A stretch of DNA of 64,000 nt from NCBI RefSeq assembly GCF_003732665.1, contig NZ_MOBP01000022.1, forward strand, positions 1 to 64,000, in the 5' to 3' direction. Within the stretch, counting starts at the first letter, position 1; each line of letters begins with the position of its first letter. Source of the stretch: Pseudomonas frederiksbergensis. GTDB lineage: Bacteria; Pseudomonadota; Gammaproteobacteria; Pseudomonadales; Pseudomonadaceae. Positions 19,421 to 27,853 of the stretch are shown piece by piece. Under the pieces are notes generated by a model. It ran no database searches. It saw only the letters and a program-made list of their open reading frames with translations, and was not told the DNA's origin. The position numbers and the translations under genes are program-made.

Positions 19421-20706
19421 TTTGCGTTCTTGGCGCAGGACCGGCGGGCGCGGCGGTGGCCTTGGGTTTGCGTCGGCTCGGTTACCCGGTGACGCTGGTC
19501 AGTGAATGGCGCCGTTTTGCCGCGCTCGAAGGGGTTTCCATGCGCGTGCTGGAGGCTTTGCGCGGCGCCGGTTTGCATCAGGTGTTGGCGGATGCGGCGC
19601 TGCCTTCGCAACGGCAGGTGTCGTGGAACGGCCAGCAGCATGCGCAGAACATCGAATTTTTACTGGATCGCCCGAGTTTTGATCGAGGCCTGCGCGAGGA
19701 TCTGCGTGGGGCTGGGGTCGAGTTGATCGAGGGGCGGGTGTTGATCGTGCAGTCCTCGGCGGCGGGACATCGAATCGAGATCGAAGGGCACGCAGCGTTG
19801 CTCGCGGATTTCCTGGTGGAGGCTCGGGGGCGTTCAGCTCCAGCCCTCGGCAAAGGCCTGCGCGGACCGGAGACGGTCAGCCTGCTCAATCGCTGGCAGG
19901 CCACGCCGGGCGACACCGCCAGCGCCGTGGAAAGTCTTGAGGACGGTTGGGCCTGGATGGCGCGACGGGCCGACGGTCAGTGTTATTGGCAATGGACGGT
20001 GGACGTGGCCAGCGCTGAGTTGCCGGGTAAGGCGCGGTTGCTTGATTACTGTCGTCAGCGACGCCACGCCTCGGAAGTAGCTCGGGCGTTTTTTGGCGAT
20101 GGGCCGCAAACCGATCTGCAACTGCATGCCCGCAGCAGCACCGCGATCCTGTGCCCACAGGTGTGCGGCGAGAACTGGATTCGCGTGGGCGATGCGGCGA
20201 TGGCGGTGGATCCGTTGTCGGGCAACGGGATTTTCCAGTCCCTGTCCTCGGCGTTACAGGCGCCGACGGTGATCAACACCTTGCTGCGTAAACCCGAGCG
20301 AGCGGCGCTGGCACAGCGCTTTCACCAGCAACGGGTGGAGCAATTGTTTTTGCGCTTTGCCCGGATCGGGCGGGACTTTTATGCCGATGAACGGCGGTGG
20401 TGGGAGCAGCCGTTCTGGCAGGCGCGGCGGTGTTGGCCGGATGCTGAAGTGGCGCATGCAGAGGCGGATTTTGCTTCATTGCGGATTGAGCGGGCACCGG
20501 TATTGCGCGATGGGTTTGTGGATGAGGCCGAGGTGGTGATCACGGCGGATCAGCCGCTGGGAATCTGGCATGTGCAGGGGGTTGAGATGGCGCCGTTGCT
20601 GCGGCGGTTGTGGAATGAGCCTGCCGAGCAGGCGTTGGCGGGGTTGACGGTGGAGCAGGGGCGGGTGGTTCGGGGGTGGTTGTTGGCTCAGGGGTTCAAG
20701 CCCTGA
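19417..20706 (+). CDS. qhpG: FAD-dependent monooxygenase (QhpG, CTQ precursor hydroxylase)
   Basis: A 429-aa flavoprotein of the halogenase/PHBH-like monooxygenase group. The N-terminal Rossmann motif is VLGAGPAGAAVALGLRRLG and the second FAD motif is RVGDAAMAVDPLSGNGI near residue 250. QhpG in Paracoccus inserts oxygen into the gamma-subunit tryptophan that becomes cysteine tryptophylquinone (established for the family). The start is a GTG overlapping the qhpE stop. Downstream the operon ends at a REPIN and faces the convergent aldehyde dehydrogenase gene. Confidence 0.87.
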   Translation: MICVLGAGPAGAAVALGLRRLGYPVTLVSEWRRFAALEGVSMRVLEALRGAGLHQVLADAALPSQRQVSWNGQQHAQNIEFLLDRPSFDRGLREDLRGAGVELIEGRVLIVQSSAAGHRIEIEGHAALLADFLVEARGRSAPALGKGLRGPETVSLLNRWQATPGDTASAVESLEDGWAWMARRADGQCYWQWTVDVASAELPGKARLLDYCRQRRHASEVARAFFGDGPQTDLQLHARSSTAILCPQVCGENWIRVGDAAMAVDPLSGNGIFQSLSSALQAPTVINTLLRKPERAALAQRFHQQRVEQLFLRFARIGRDFYADERRWWEQPFWQARRCWPDAEVAHAEADFASLRIERAPVLRDGFVDEAEVVITADQPLGIWHVQGVEMAPLLRRLWNEPAEQALAGLTVEQGRVVRGWLLAQGFKP

Positions 20707-20730
20707 TATTTGCGTTGTTTGAAATGGCCT

Positions 20731-20797
20731 CTTCGCGAGCAAGCCCGCTCCCACAGGGGAATGCATTCCAAATGTGGGAGCGGGCTTGCTCGCGAAG
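20731..20797. repeat. REPIN between convergent qhpG and aldehyde dehydrogenase genes
   Basis: Two inverted REP palindromes (TTCGCGAGCAAGCCCGCTCC and its complement) about 15 bases apart. It sits exactly between two convergent 3' ends, a common REP position. Confidence 0.9.
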
Positions 20798-20820
20798 GCG
20801 GCCTAAAGAACGACAAAGAT

Positions 20821-22311
20821 TCAGAGCTTGATCAACACCGACTTCAACTCGGTGTAATGCTCAATCGCTGCATACCCCATCTCGCGCCCGACCCCGGACA
20901 TTTTGTACCCACCAAACGGCAATGCCGGATCCAGCGCACTGTGGCAATTGACCCACACCGACCCTGACTTGATACGCGGAATCATCCGATGCACCGCCGC
21001 CAAATCATTCGACCAGATACTCGCCCCCAACCCGTAAGGGCTGTCATTGGCCATGCGCAACGCATCCGCCTCATCATCAAACGGAATCGCCACCAGCACC
21101 GGCCCGAAAATCTCTTCCTGCACCAATGAATGCTTCTGATCGACGTCGACAATCACCGTCGGCTTGACGAAGAACCCAGGCCCGAATTGTTCGCCACCGC
21201 AGGCAATCGTCGCGCCGCTTTCCCGGCCCTTTTCGATGTAGCCGTAAACCCGTTCCTGCTGCCGCTTCGAAATCAACGGCCCCATGTCGACCGTCGGGTC
21301 CATGCCGTTGCCGAGCTTCATGGCGTTGGCGATGTCGGCGATGTCTGCCACCACGTTGTCGAAATGCTTGCGCTGCACATACAGCCGCGAACCGGCGCAG
21401 CAGACCTGGCCCTGGTTGAAGAAAATCGCACTGGCAGCGCCGGCGGCGGCGATCTTCAGATCGGCGTCGGCCATGACGATGGTCGGCGATTTACCGCCCA
21501 GTTCCAGGGTCACGCGGGTCATGGACTCCATGGCGATCTTGCCGATCTGCTTGCCCACAGCGGTGGAGCCGGTGAAGGTCAACTTGTCCACCAAAGGATT
21601 GTGGGTCAGCGCCGAGCCGGCGGTGATGCCGGTGCCGGTCACGACGTTGAACACGCCTTCGGGGTAGCCGGCTTCCAGCACCAGTTCGGCGAGTTTCAGC
21701 GCGCTCAGCGGGGTTTCATCCGCAGGCTTGAGCACCACCGTGCAACCGGTGGCCAGGGCCGGGCCGAGTTTCCAGCAGGCCAGCAGCAACGGGAAGTTCC
21801 AGGCAACGATGGCGCCGACTACGCCCACCGCTTCACGACGGATAAAACTGTGGAATTGATCATTGGGCATCAGCGGCAACGACACCTCGACGCTGGAACC
21901 TTCGATCTTGGTCGCCCAACCCGCCATGTAGCGCAGGAAATCGATGGACAGTTGCACGTCCATCACCTGGGCCACCGCCGCGCTCTTGCCGTTGTTCAGG
22001 CATTCCAGTTGCGCCAGCAGCTCGGCGTCGCGCTCCATCAGGTCGGCGAGTTTCCACAGCAGATTCTGTCTTTCCCGAGGGCGGGTGCGGGTCCAGGTTG
22101 AATCGTCGAAGGCATGACGGGCGGCGAGCACGGCGCGGTCAACGTCGTCCGGAGTGGCCCGTGGCACCACACACAAAATTTCACCCGTGGCGGGGTTGTG
22201 CAGGGGCATGGTCTGGCCATCGGCGGCCTCGACCCAGTCACCGCCGATCAGCATGCGCGGAGCGCGCTGGATAAACGCCGAGGTGGCGGGATGCAAATAA
22301 GGGAGGGACAT
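20821..22311 (-). CDS. peaE: NAD-dependent aldehyde dehydrogenase, phenylacetaldehyde dehydrogenase type
   Basis: A 496-aa ALDH superfamily enzyme. Visible motifs are AIVAWNFPLLLACWK, FTGSTAVGK, the catalytic Glu in ELGGKSP, the catalytic Cys in GQVCCAGSR, EIFGPVL and the C-terminal PFGGYKMSG. The overall sequence resembles FeaB/PadA-type phenylacetaldehyde dehydrogenases. It would oxidise the aldehyde released by the amine dehydrogenase in the same locus to a carboxylic acid such as phenylacetate. The start is ATG 22311 (MSLPYLHPAT) with GGGAGG-like context; longer frames upstream lack support. A canonical sigma-54 promoter precedes it. Symbol by analogy with the P. putida pea locus. Confidence 0.85.
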   Translation of the reverse strand: MSLPYLHPATSAFIQRAPRMLIGGDWVEAADGQTMPLHNPATGEILCVVPRATPDDVDRAVLAARHAFDDSTWTRTRPRERQNLLWKLADLMERDAELLAQLECLNNGKSAAVAQVMDVQLSIDFLRYMAGWATKIEGSSVEVSLPLMPNDQFHSFIRREAVGVVGAIVAWNFPLLLACWKLGPALATGCTVVLKPADETPLSALKLAELVLEAGYPEGVFNVVTGTGITAGSALTHNPLVDKLTFTGSTAVGKQIGKIAMESMTRVTLELGGKSPTIVMADADLKIAAAGAASAIFFNQGQVCCAGSRLYVQRKHFDNVVADIADIANAMKLGNGMDPTVDMGPLISKRQQERVYGYIEKGRESGATIACGGEQFGPGFFVKPTVIVDVDQKHSLVQEEIFGPVLVAIPFDDEADALRMANDSPYGLGASIWSNDLAAVHRMIPRIKSGSVWVNCHSALDPALPFGGYKMSGVGREMGYAAIEHYTELKSVLIKL

Positions 22312-22348
22312 GGCGAGCGCTCTTTTTATTCGTGAGATCCAGGCTTTC

Positions 22349-22365
22349 GCAATGGCTGTGCCAAG
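22349..22365 (-). promoter_or_regulatory. Sigma-54 promoter of the aldehyde dehydrogenase gene
   Basis: Read on the minus strand, CTTGGCAC, a 5-base spacer and TTGC give the exact GG-N10-GC spacing of a -24/-12 promoter. It ends 38 bases before the ATG at 22311. Confidence 0.8.
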
Positions 22366-22440
22366 TGCCGGAAACGGCAGGATGGCCCTTGATTGACCGG
22401 GTTTGGCGGGTTTTAACGAATGATGCAGCTCTGGATTTTT

Positions 22441-22455
22441 TCGCAATTTGCGACA
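22441..22455. promoter_or_regulatory. Candidate enhancer (UAS) for the sigma-54 activator
   Basis: TCGCAATTTGCGA is a perfect odd-centred palindrome extended to TGTCGC-N5-GCGAAA on the minus strand. It lies about 80 bp upstream of the -24/-12 promoter of the aldehyde dehydrogenase, a normal enhancer distance. A TGTCGC half-site also occurs at 22960-22965, about 90 bp before the putative qhpA promoter. Confidence 0.5.
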
Positions 22456-22584
22456 GCGGCTGAGACGACGAGCAACCGGGTTGCGCCCTTGAGCGCCCCA
22501 ACATTGAGGACTAGAATTTTCAGGCTCGGTGGGCGAACGAGGGAGTCTTCGCCCGGCCACACATCTGGCGTGAGGGAGGTAACA

Positions 22585-22839
22585 ATGTTCCTTTCAACCC
22601 TGGAAATTCAAAACATCATTGAACACAGCTTTTTGCCTTCGGTGTGCACCTGCAAGATGGAGGCAGACCAATCCCTGACCATTCGGGTCTGCGACTGCAT
22701 GACCGGTAAAGTCGACATGGTGGCGACCCATGTCCCGCTCTGGACCCTGGACAGTCCGCATGCCATCGCCTCGTTGGTGGCGGACATGCGCCAGGAAATC
22801 GAGGTCCACAAAGGCGTTCACCCGACCTTCTACATCTGA
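22585..22839 (+). CDS. DUF1652 domain-containing protein
   Basis: An 84-aa protein of a small family seen mainly in Pseudomonas. It starts at ATG 22585 behind a strong GGGAGGT site; longer in-frame extensions have no ribosome site. The pattern is FLSTLEIQNIIEHSFLPSVC, then TCKMEADQSLTIRVCD and a C-terminal helix ending PTFYI. The function is unknown. It lies between the divergent aldehyde dehydrogenase and qhpA but is probably an independent gene, since paralogues are scattered in pseudomonad genomes. Confidence 0.85.
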   Translation: MFLSTLEIQNIIEHSFLPSVCTCKMEADQSLTIRVCDCMTGKVDMVATHVPLWTLDSPHAIASLVADMRQEIEVHKGVHPTFYI

Positions 22840-22842
22840 ACC

Positions 22843-22881
22843 GACGGCATGCCGCCCTTTCGCACAGGACGGCATGCCGCC
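22843..22881. repeat. Tandem palindromic repeat after DUF1652 gene
   Basis: GACGGCATGCCGCC occurs twice 25 bases apart; each copy contains the palindrome CGGCATGCCG. It may form a small transcript-end structure for the DUF1652 gene; there is no U-run. Confidence 0.5.
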
Positions 22882-23051
22882 GAACGTTCAGGCCGCTATT
22901 TTCCGCACGACCCCGGCGAGTGCATCGTGGCAGCTACGCTTGTCTCAGACTGCAACAGTTGTCGCGATATTAGACGCGGGTGATCGGCTCCACACCGGGC
23001 CTTCGGCTTTCATATTTACGTAACTGATTGATTAAAAACGATATCGGTAAG

Positions 23052-23068
23052 CTGGCACGCTCCGTGTA
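23052..23068 (+). promoter_or_regulatory. Degenerate sigma-54-type promoter of qhpA
   Basis: CTGGCACG is a perfect -24 element, followed at the right spacing by GTGTA in place of TTGCA, so the -12 box has GT for the near-invariant GC. It ends 113 bases before the qhpA ATG. It could be a weak, tightly activator-dependent promoter or a chance match. Confidence 0.4.
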
Positions 23069-23181
23069 TTGCTCATCGCAGACGTTTCTCTTGCCTCCGT
23101 CTGCGGTGCGCCGCCGGCGGCAGAAACCATAAAAACGATAAGCCACAACAATAAGAAAGCACCGTGCGAGGTTCGACGTTG

Positions 23182-24762
23182 ATGAAGAGAAGAATCCGAT
23201 CAGGCATGAGCGCCGGCCTGCTGGCCGTGGCCGCTTGTGTGGCGCTGCATTCGCCTGACAGCCTGGCAGCCCGCGATGCCCAGACCATCCTCAAGGAAAC
23301 CTGTCAGGGCTGTCACACCCCCGAAGCCGATAACGCCCTGAGCCGCATCAGCCACCAGCGCAAAACCCCCGAGGGCTGGCTGATGAGCATCGCCCGGATG
23401 CAGACCATGCACGGTTTGCAGATCAGCGATGACGACCGCCGCACCCTGGTCAAATACCTGGCCGACACCCAAGGCCTGGCGCCGAGCGAAACCGATGGCG
23501 TGCGCTATGCACTGGAACGGCGGCTTAACACTGTCGAGCATTTCGACGATCAAACCAGCCAGATGTGCGGCCGCTGCCACTCCGGTGCGCGGGTCGCCCT
23601 GCAACGGCGTCCGGCCCAGGAATGGGAACGCCTGGTGAATTTCCACCTCGGCCAATGGCCGTCCCTGGAATACCAGGCCCTGGCCCGGGATCGCGACTGG
23701 TTTGATATCGCCCGCAAGGACATGGTGCCGCTGCTGGCCAAGCGTTATCCGCTGGACAATCCGGCCTGGAAAAAATGGCTGAGCACCGCGCCGAAAAGCG
23801 ACGCGCTGGTCGGCGACTGGAGCTTCAGCGGTCACTTGCCGGGCAAAGGGGAATTGGCCGGGGTGATGAGCGTCAGCGCCGATGCCGGTGACACCTTCAA
23901 GGTCAACGTCAAAGGCCAATACGCCGATGGCAGCCCGTTCAACGGCGACGGCAGCGCGATTCTCTACAGCGGCTACGAATGGCGCGGCAACGTGACCGTC
24001 GACGGCGTGACCATGCGCCAGGTATTCGCCGCCCAGGGCAACGCGATGCAAGGCCGGATGTTCGAGGCCGAGCACGATGAGCGGGGGCTGGATTTTGTTG
24101 CCGCCAAGCAGGGTTCGAGTCGGTTACTGGCCGTTCAACCCGGTTACCTGAAGGCTGGCGCTGAAACTGAAGTGACGTTGGTCGGCAGCGGTCTTACCGG
24201 CAAACCGAACTTCGGCAAAGGTGTGGAAGTGGTCGCCGTCGTCGAGCAAAGTCCTGAGCGTATACGCGTCAAACTCAAGGCTGCCGCCAACGCTCAACCG
24301 GGTCTGCGCAACGTCACCGTCGGCACACTGAAAGGCCCGACCCTGTCGGTGTACAACTCGATAGCCAGCGTCAAAGTCGTGCCGGAATTCTCCGTGGCGC
24401 GGATCGGCGAGGGCGGCGGTTCAACCCCGAAAGTCCAGGGCCGTTTCGACGCTGAAGCCTGGGGCAAGGGCGCCGATGGCAAGCCGTATCGCATCGGCGT
24501 GTTCCCGGCGCAGTGGAAGGTCGAGGCCTTCGACGACCGCGCCAAGGAAGACGAAGACGTTAAGTTCGCCGGCACCATGCAGGCTGACAGCGGCGTGTTT
24601 ACACCGGGCGATGCCGGGCCGAACCCGCAGCGCAAAATGTCCACCAACAATGCCGGCAACCTCAAGGTGATCGCCGCCGTCGACGATGCAGGAAAATCCC
24701 TGACCGGCGAAGGCCACATGATCGTCACGGTGCAACGCTGGAACAATCCACCCATTCCATGA
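23182..24762 (+). CDS. qhpA: Quinohemoprotein amine dehydrogenase alpha subunit (diheme)
   Basis: A 526-aa periplasmic subunit. An N-terminal signal peptide (MKRRIRSG, hydrophobic LLAVAACVALHS, cleavage near LAA/RDA) is followed by a di-heme c domain with CQGCH and CGRCH binding sites. Beta-rich domains follow and carry the interface with the other subunits. QHNDH oxidises primary aliphatic and arylalkyl amines to aldehydes, passing electrons from CTQ in QhpC through these hemes to a periplasmic acceptor. The start is ATG 23182 with GAGG about 10 bases upstream; a GTG at 23164 is the alternative. First gene of qhpA-qhpD-qhpC-qhpB. Confidence 0.95.
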   Translation: MKRRIRSGMSAGLLAVAACVALHSPDSLAARDAQTILKETCQGCHTPEADNALSRISHQRKTPEGWLMSIARMQTMHGLQISDDDRRTLVKYLADTQGLAPSETDGVRYALERRLNTVEHFDDQTSQMCGRCHSGARVALQRRPAQEWERLVNFHLGQWPSLEYQALARDRDWFDIARKDMVPLLAKRYPLDNPAWKKWLSTAPKSDALVGDWSFSGHLPGKGELAGVMSVSADAGDTFKVNVKGQYADGSPFNGDGSAILYSGYEWRGNVTVDGVTMRQVFAAQGNAMQGRMFEAEHDERGLDFVAAKQGSSRLLAVQPGYLKAGAETEVTLVGSGLTGKPNFGKGVEVVAVVEQSPERIRVKLKAAANAQPGLRNVTVGTLKGPTLSVYNSIASVKVVPEFSVARIGEGGGSTPKVQGRFDAEAWGKGADGKPYRIGVFPAQWKVEAFDDRAKEDEDVKFAGTMQADSGVFTPGDAGPNPQRKMSTNNAGNLKVIAAVDDAGKSLTGEGHMIVTVQRWNNPPIP

Positions 24763-24843
24763 GTTGGCTGATCGTTAACGGTTTCAGACACTTTTCGGAA
24801 TGACCGCAGGCTCCGCCAAGCGGGGTTTGCACAGGAGGTTGCA

Positions 24844-26274
24844 ATGGGCGCTATTTTGAATCTGGTCGAACGGAATCTGCACGAAGTGCACGTCGATGCC
24901 GACCGCATGCTGTTTCATATCCCTAGCAGTTCGCTGTTCGCCAGCGATGAACTGACCGGCACCATCATCGACACCTTGCGCGGTCCCGGCTGTTCGTCGG
25001 ATGACCTGATCGAGCGCCTGGCCGCACGCTTCAACGGCGAGGAAATCACCGAAACCCTGCGCGAGCTGATGGCCCTGGAACTGGTCAGCGACGGCTCGCC
25101 ACTGACCCCGGACATCGGCACCACACGGGTCGAGCGTACGGCGATCAACACCGTGGTGCTCAACGTCAATACCGGTTGCAATTTGAGCTGCACCTACTGC
25201 TACAAGGAAGACCTCGACAAACCGTCGGCGGGCAAGAAAATGGATATCGAAACCGCGGTGGCTTCGGTGGAAATGCTGCTGCGTGAATCCCCGGATGAAG
25301 AGCGTTTCACCGTGGTGTTCTTTGGCGGCGAACCGCTGAGCAATCGCAAGCTGATCGAGTACATGGTCGACTACTGTGAGAAGCGGTTTTCGGAGGCCGG
25401 CAAGTTCGTCGAATTCGTCATGACCACCAACGCCACGCTGCTCACCGAAGACACCGTGGACTACCTAAACGCCCACCGTTTCGGGCTCTCGGTGAGTATC
25501 GACGGGCCGAAAACCGTGCACGACCGCAACCGCATCACCGTGGGCGGGCAGGGCACCTACGACGTGGTGCGGCGCAAGGCCGAGATGCTGCTGTCGCGCT
25601 ATAACAGCCGTCCGGTGGGGGCGCGGGTGACCCTGACCACTGGCGTCACCGATATCGAAACCATCTGGGATCACCTGTTCAACGAACTGGGGTTCGCCGA
25701 AGTCGGGTTTGCCCCGGTGACTTCGGGTGACATCAGCACCTTCAACCTCTCCAGCGACGAATTGATCGAAGTCTTCGCCAACATGAAGAAGCTCGGTCGG
25801 CGCTATCTGGAAGCGGCGCTGGAACACCGCAATATCGGTTTCTCCAACCTGCACCAGTTGATCACCGACATCCACGAAGGCCACAAAAAAGCCCTGCCGT
25901 GCGGCGCCGGTTTGAAGATGCTGGCGGTGGATCACAAGGGTGAGCTGAACCTGTGCCACCGCTTTACCGGTTCGTCATTGCCGACCTTCGGCAACGTCCA
26001 CAGCGGTGTGAAGCAGGTGGAATTGAACGACTTCCTGTCCCAGCGTCTGGACCGCACCAACACCGGGTGCGAGGACTGTCAGATCCGCAACCTGTGCTCC
26101 GGCGGCTGCTATCACGAAAGCTATGCCCGTTACGGCGACCCGACTCACCCGACCTATCATTACTGCGAACTGATGCGTGACTGGGTCGACTTCGGCATCG
26201 AGGTCTACACCCGGATCATGGCCCACAACCCTGCGTTTATCAGCAGCTACATCACTCCGCGCAAGGCTCACTGA
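24844..26274 (+). CDS. qhpD: Radical SAM maturase QhpD, thioether cross-linking of the gamma subunit
   Basis: A 476-aa radical SAM/SPASM protein. The SAM cluster motif is C112-N-L-S-C116-T-Y-C119. A C-terminal SPASM region holds the auxiliary cluster cysteines (CGAG, LCHRF, CEDCQIRNLCSGGCYHE, and a final Cys in HYCELM). The N-terminal 100 residues resemble a RiPP-recognition region. QhpD forms the three Cys-to-Asp/Glu thioether bonds inside QhpC in a leader-dependent reaction (known for Paracoccus). AGGAGG precedes the ATG. The stop is 1 base before the qhpC ATG, so enzyme and substrate are made together. Confidence 0.95.
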   Translation: MGAILNLVERNLHEVHVDADRMLFHIPSSSLFASDELTGTIIDTLRGPGCSSDDLIERLAARFNGEEITETLRELMALELVSDGSPLTPDIGTTRVERTAINTVVLNVNTGCNLSCTYCYKEDLDKPSAGKKMDIETAVASVEMLLRESPDEERFTVVFFGGEPLSNRKLIEYMVDYCEKRFSEAGKFVEFVMTTNATLLTEDTVDYLNAHRFGLSVSIDGPKTVHDRNRITVGGQGTYDVVRRKAEMLLSRYNSRPVGARVTLTTGVTDIETIWDHLFNELGFAEVGFAPVTSGDISTFNLSSDELIEVFANMKKLGRRYLEAALEHRNIGFSNLHQLITDIHEGHKKALPCGAGLKMLAVDHKGELNLCHRFTGSSLPTFGNVHSGVKQVELNDFLSQRLDRTNTGCEDCQIRNLCSGGCYHESYARYGDPTHPTYHYCELMRDWVDFGIEVYTRIMAHNPAFISSYITPRKAH

Positions 26275-26275
26275 T

Positions 26276-26599
26276 ATGAAACATCTCAAGGCAATCAATA
26301 ACAAAGCGCTGAAGCTCGACCAGGCCGCGGCGGAAAACCGCATTGAAGAAGTGGTGGCGATGAGTTCTGTCGCGGGCTGTGCCTCGACCACCGACCCGGG
26401 TTGGGAAATCGATGCGTTTGGCGGGGTGTCGTCGCTGTGCCAGCCGATGGAAGCGGACTTGTATGGCTGCTCCGACCCGTGCTGGTGGCCGGCCCAGGTG
26501 CCCGACATGATGAGCACCTACCCGGACTGGAACAAGGACGCCCAAGCCTCCAACGACAACTGGCGCAACCTCGGGACTGTCTTTCCAAAAGACAAGTGA
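26276..26599 (+). CDS. qhpC: QHNDH gamma subunit precursor, CTQ-bearing RiPP-like peptide
   Basis: A 107-aa substrate of the maturases: a 28-residue leader (MKHLKAINNK to EEVVA) and a 79-residue mature chain. With mature numbering = precursor minus 28, every residue known to be modified in this family is present. The thioether pairs are C35-E44, C55-D61 and C69-D77, and the CTQ pair is C65-W71. The second tryptophan of the GCSDPCWW segment is therefore the quinone precursor. It has no Sec signal; export is expected through QhpF after cross-linking by QhpD, with QhpE removing the leader. It starts 1 base after the qhpD stop. Confidence 0.96.
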   Translation: MKHLKAINNKALKLDQAAAENRIEEVVAMSSVAGCASTTDPGWEIDAFGGVSSLCQPMEADLYGCSDPCWWPAQVPDMMSTYPDWNKDAQASNDNWRNLGTVFPKDK

Positions 26600-26622
26600 T
26601 CGGACCTCAGAAGGATTCCAGC

Positions 26623-27741
26623 ATGCTGACTGCAAAAGCCTGCGGCCTGGCCGCGTTCGCCGTCCTGAGCGCCTGTTCGCTCAACGTTCTGGCCGATGAA
26701 AATTCCGCGTTGCAAGACGGTCACGAGTACATGTTGACCACCAATTACCCGAACAACCTGCACGTGATCGACCTGGCAACCGACAGCCTGTTCAAGACCT
26801 GCAAAATGCCGGACGCCTTTGGTCCGGGCACCGTGCAACTGTCGCCGGACCGCAAGACCGCTTACGTGTTGAACAATCACTACGCGGACATTTACGGCGT
26901 CGAACTCGACAGCTGCAAACAGGTGTTCCACGCCAGCATCACCCAGAAGCCGGGGGAAAAAGCGAAGTCCATGTTCGCCTTCACCCTCAGCCACGACGGC
27001 AAGGAACTGTTTGCCATCGCCAACCCGACGCTGATGCTCAACGACCGCTATGAAGTGCAGCAGCCTCGGCTGGATGTGTATGCCACCGACGCCGGCATGA
27101 ACGCCAAACCGGTGCGCAGTTTCCCGGCGCCGCGGCAGTTGACCATCATGCAAAGTGGCGATGACGGCACGCTGTATGTGGCGGGGGCGGACGTCTACAA
27201 GGTCGATATCAAAACCGGCAAGTTCGACGTGCTGATCCCCAGCCGTCACTGGAAACGCGAAAACTACAGCGCGCCGGACGTGCTCTACGTGTGGAACCAG
27301 CAGACCTATCGCCACGACTTCTCGCTGCTCTACACCGCAGCGAAATTCAAGGACAAAAAGCAGGACCCGCTGACCGCCGAATACCTCTACGGGCTGTTCA
27401 GCATCGACCTGAAAACCGGCAAGACCGAAACCACCGACTTCGGCCCGTTGACGGAAATCTACTTCAGCGGCATGCGCTCGCCCAAGGACCCGAACCTGAT
27501 GTTTGGCGTGCTCAACCGTCTGGCCAAGTACGACATCAAGCAGAAAAAAATGCTCCAGGCCGCGACGCTGGATCACTCCTACTACTGCATTTCCTTCAAC
27601 AAGGATGGCAGCAAGATCTACCTGGCCGGGACGTTCAATGACGTGGCGATTTTTGATGCCGAGAGTTTGAAGCAGGTGGGGAGCATCAAGTTGCCGGGTG
27701 GGGATATGGCGATTACCACGGCGCAGATATTTGTTCGGTAA
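26623..27741 (+). CDS. qhpB: Quinohemoprotein amine dehydrogenase beta subunit
   Basis: A 372-aa seven-bladed beta-propeller subunit. A signal peptide (MLTAKACGLAAFAVLSACS, cleavage near VLA/DEN) precedes propeller repeats such as NLHVIDLATDSLFKTCKMP and KIYLAGTFNDVAIFDAESL. The beta subunit caps QhpC and shapes the substrate channel. An LSAC at residues 15-18 looks like a lipobox, so lipid anchoring cannot be excluded, although ordinary Sec cleavage further on is equally possible. AAGGA lies 8 bases before the ATG at 26623; an upstream frame extending over qhpC is rejected. Last gene of the qhpADCB unit. Confidence 0.94.
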   Translation: MLTAKACGLAAFAVLSACSLNVLADENSALQDGHEYMLTTNYPNNLHVIDLATDSLFKTCKMPDAFGPGTVQLSPDRKTAYVLNNHYADIYGVELDSCKQVFHASITQKPGEKAKSMFAFTLSHDGKELFAIANPTLMLNDRYEVQQPRLDVYATDAGMNAKPVRSFPAPRQLTIMQSGDDGTLYVAGADVYKVDIKTGKFDVLIPSRHWKRENYSAPDVLYVWNQQTYRHDFSLLYTAAKFKDKKQDPLTAEYLYGLFSIDLKTGKTETTDFGPLTEIYFSGMRSPKDPNLMFGVLNRLAKYDIKQKKMLQAATLDHSYYCISFNKDGSKIYLAGTFNDVAIFDAESLKQVGSIKLPGGDMAITTAQIFVR

Positions 27742-27762
27742 TTGCGGCGCTCGGGCTGACGC

Positions 27763-27829
27763 CTTCGCGAGCAAGCCCGCTCCCACATTGGAATGCATTT
27801 CAACTGTGGGAGCGGGCTTGCTCGCGAAG
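27763..27829. repeat. REPIN after qhpB
   Basis: An inverted pair of REP palindromes with an 18-base spacer, between qhpB and the convergent LprI-like gene. Confidence 0.9.
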
Positions 27830-27853
27830 AGGCCCTAAAAAACAATCGAGAAA

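Larger units (their letters stand above)
22840..23181. other. Intergenic region upstream of qhpA
   Basis: About 340 bases without a gene. It holds the palindromic repeat at 22843-22881, a TGTCGC half-site at 22960 and a degenerate sigma-54-type promoter at 23052-23068. No RNA gene was recognised. Confidence 0.6.

Noticed and set aside
22585..22839. DUF1652 gene as an extra QHNDH component
   Set aside because: It has its own ribosome site and a trailing palindromic repeat, and to my knowledge the family occurs widely in Pseudomonas away from amine genes.
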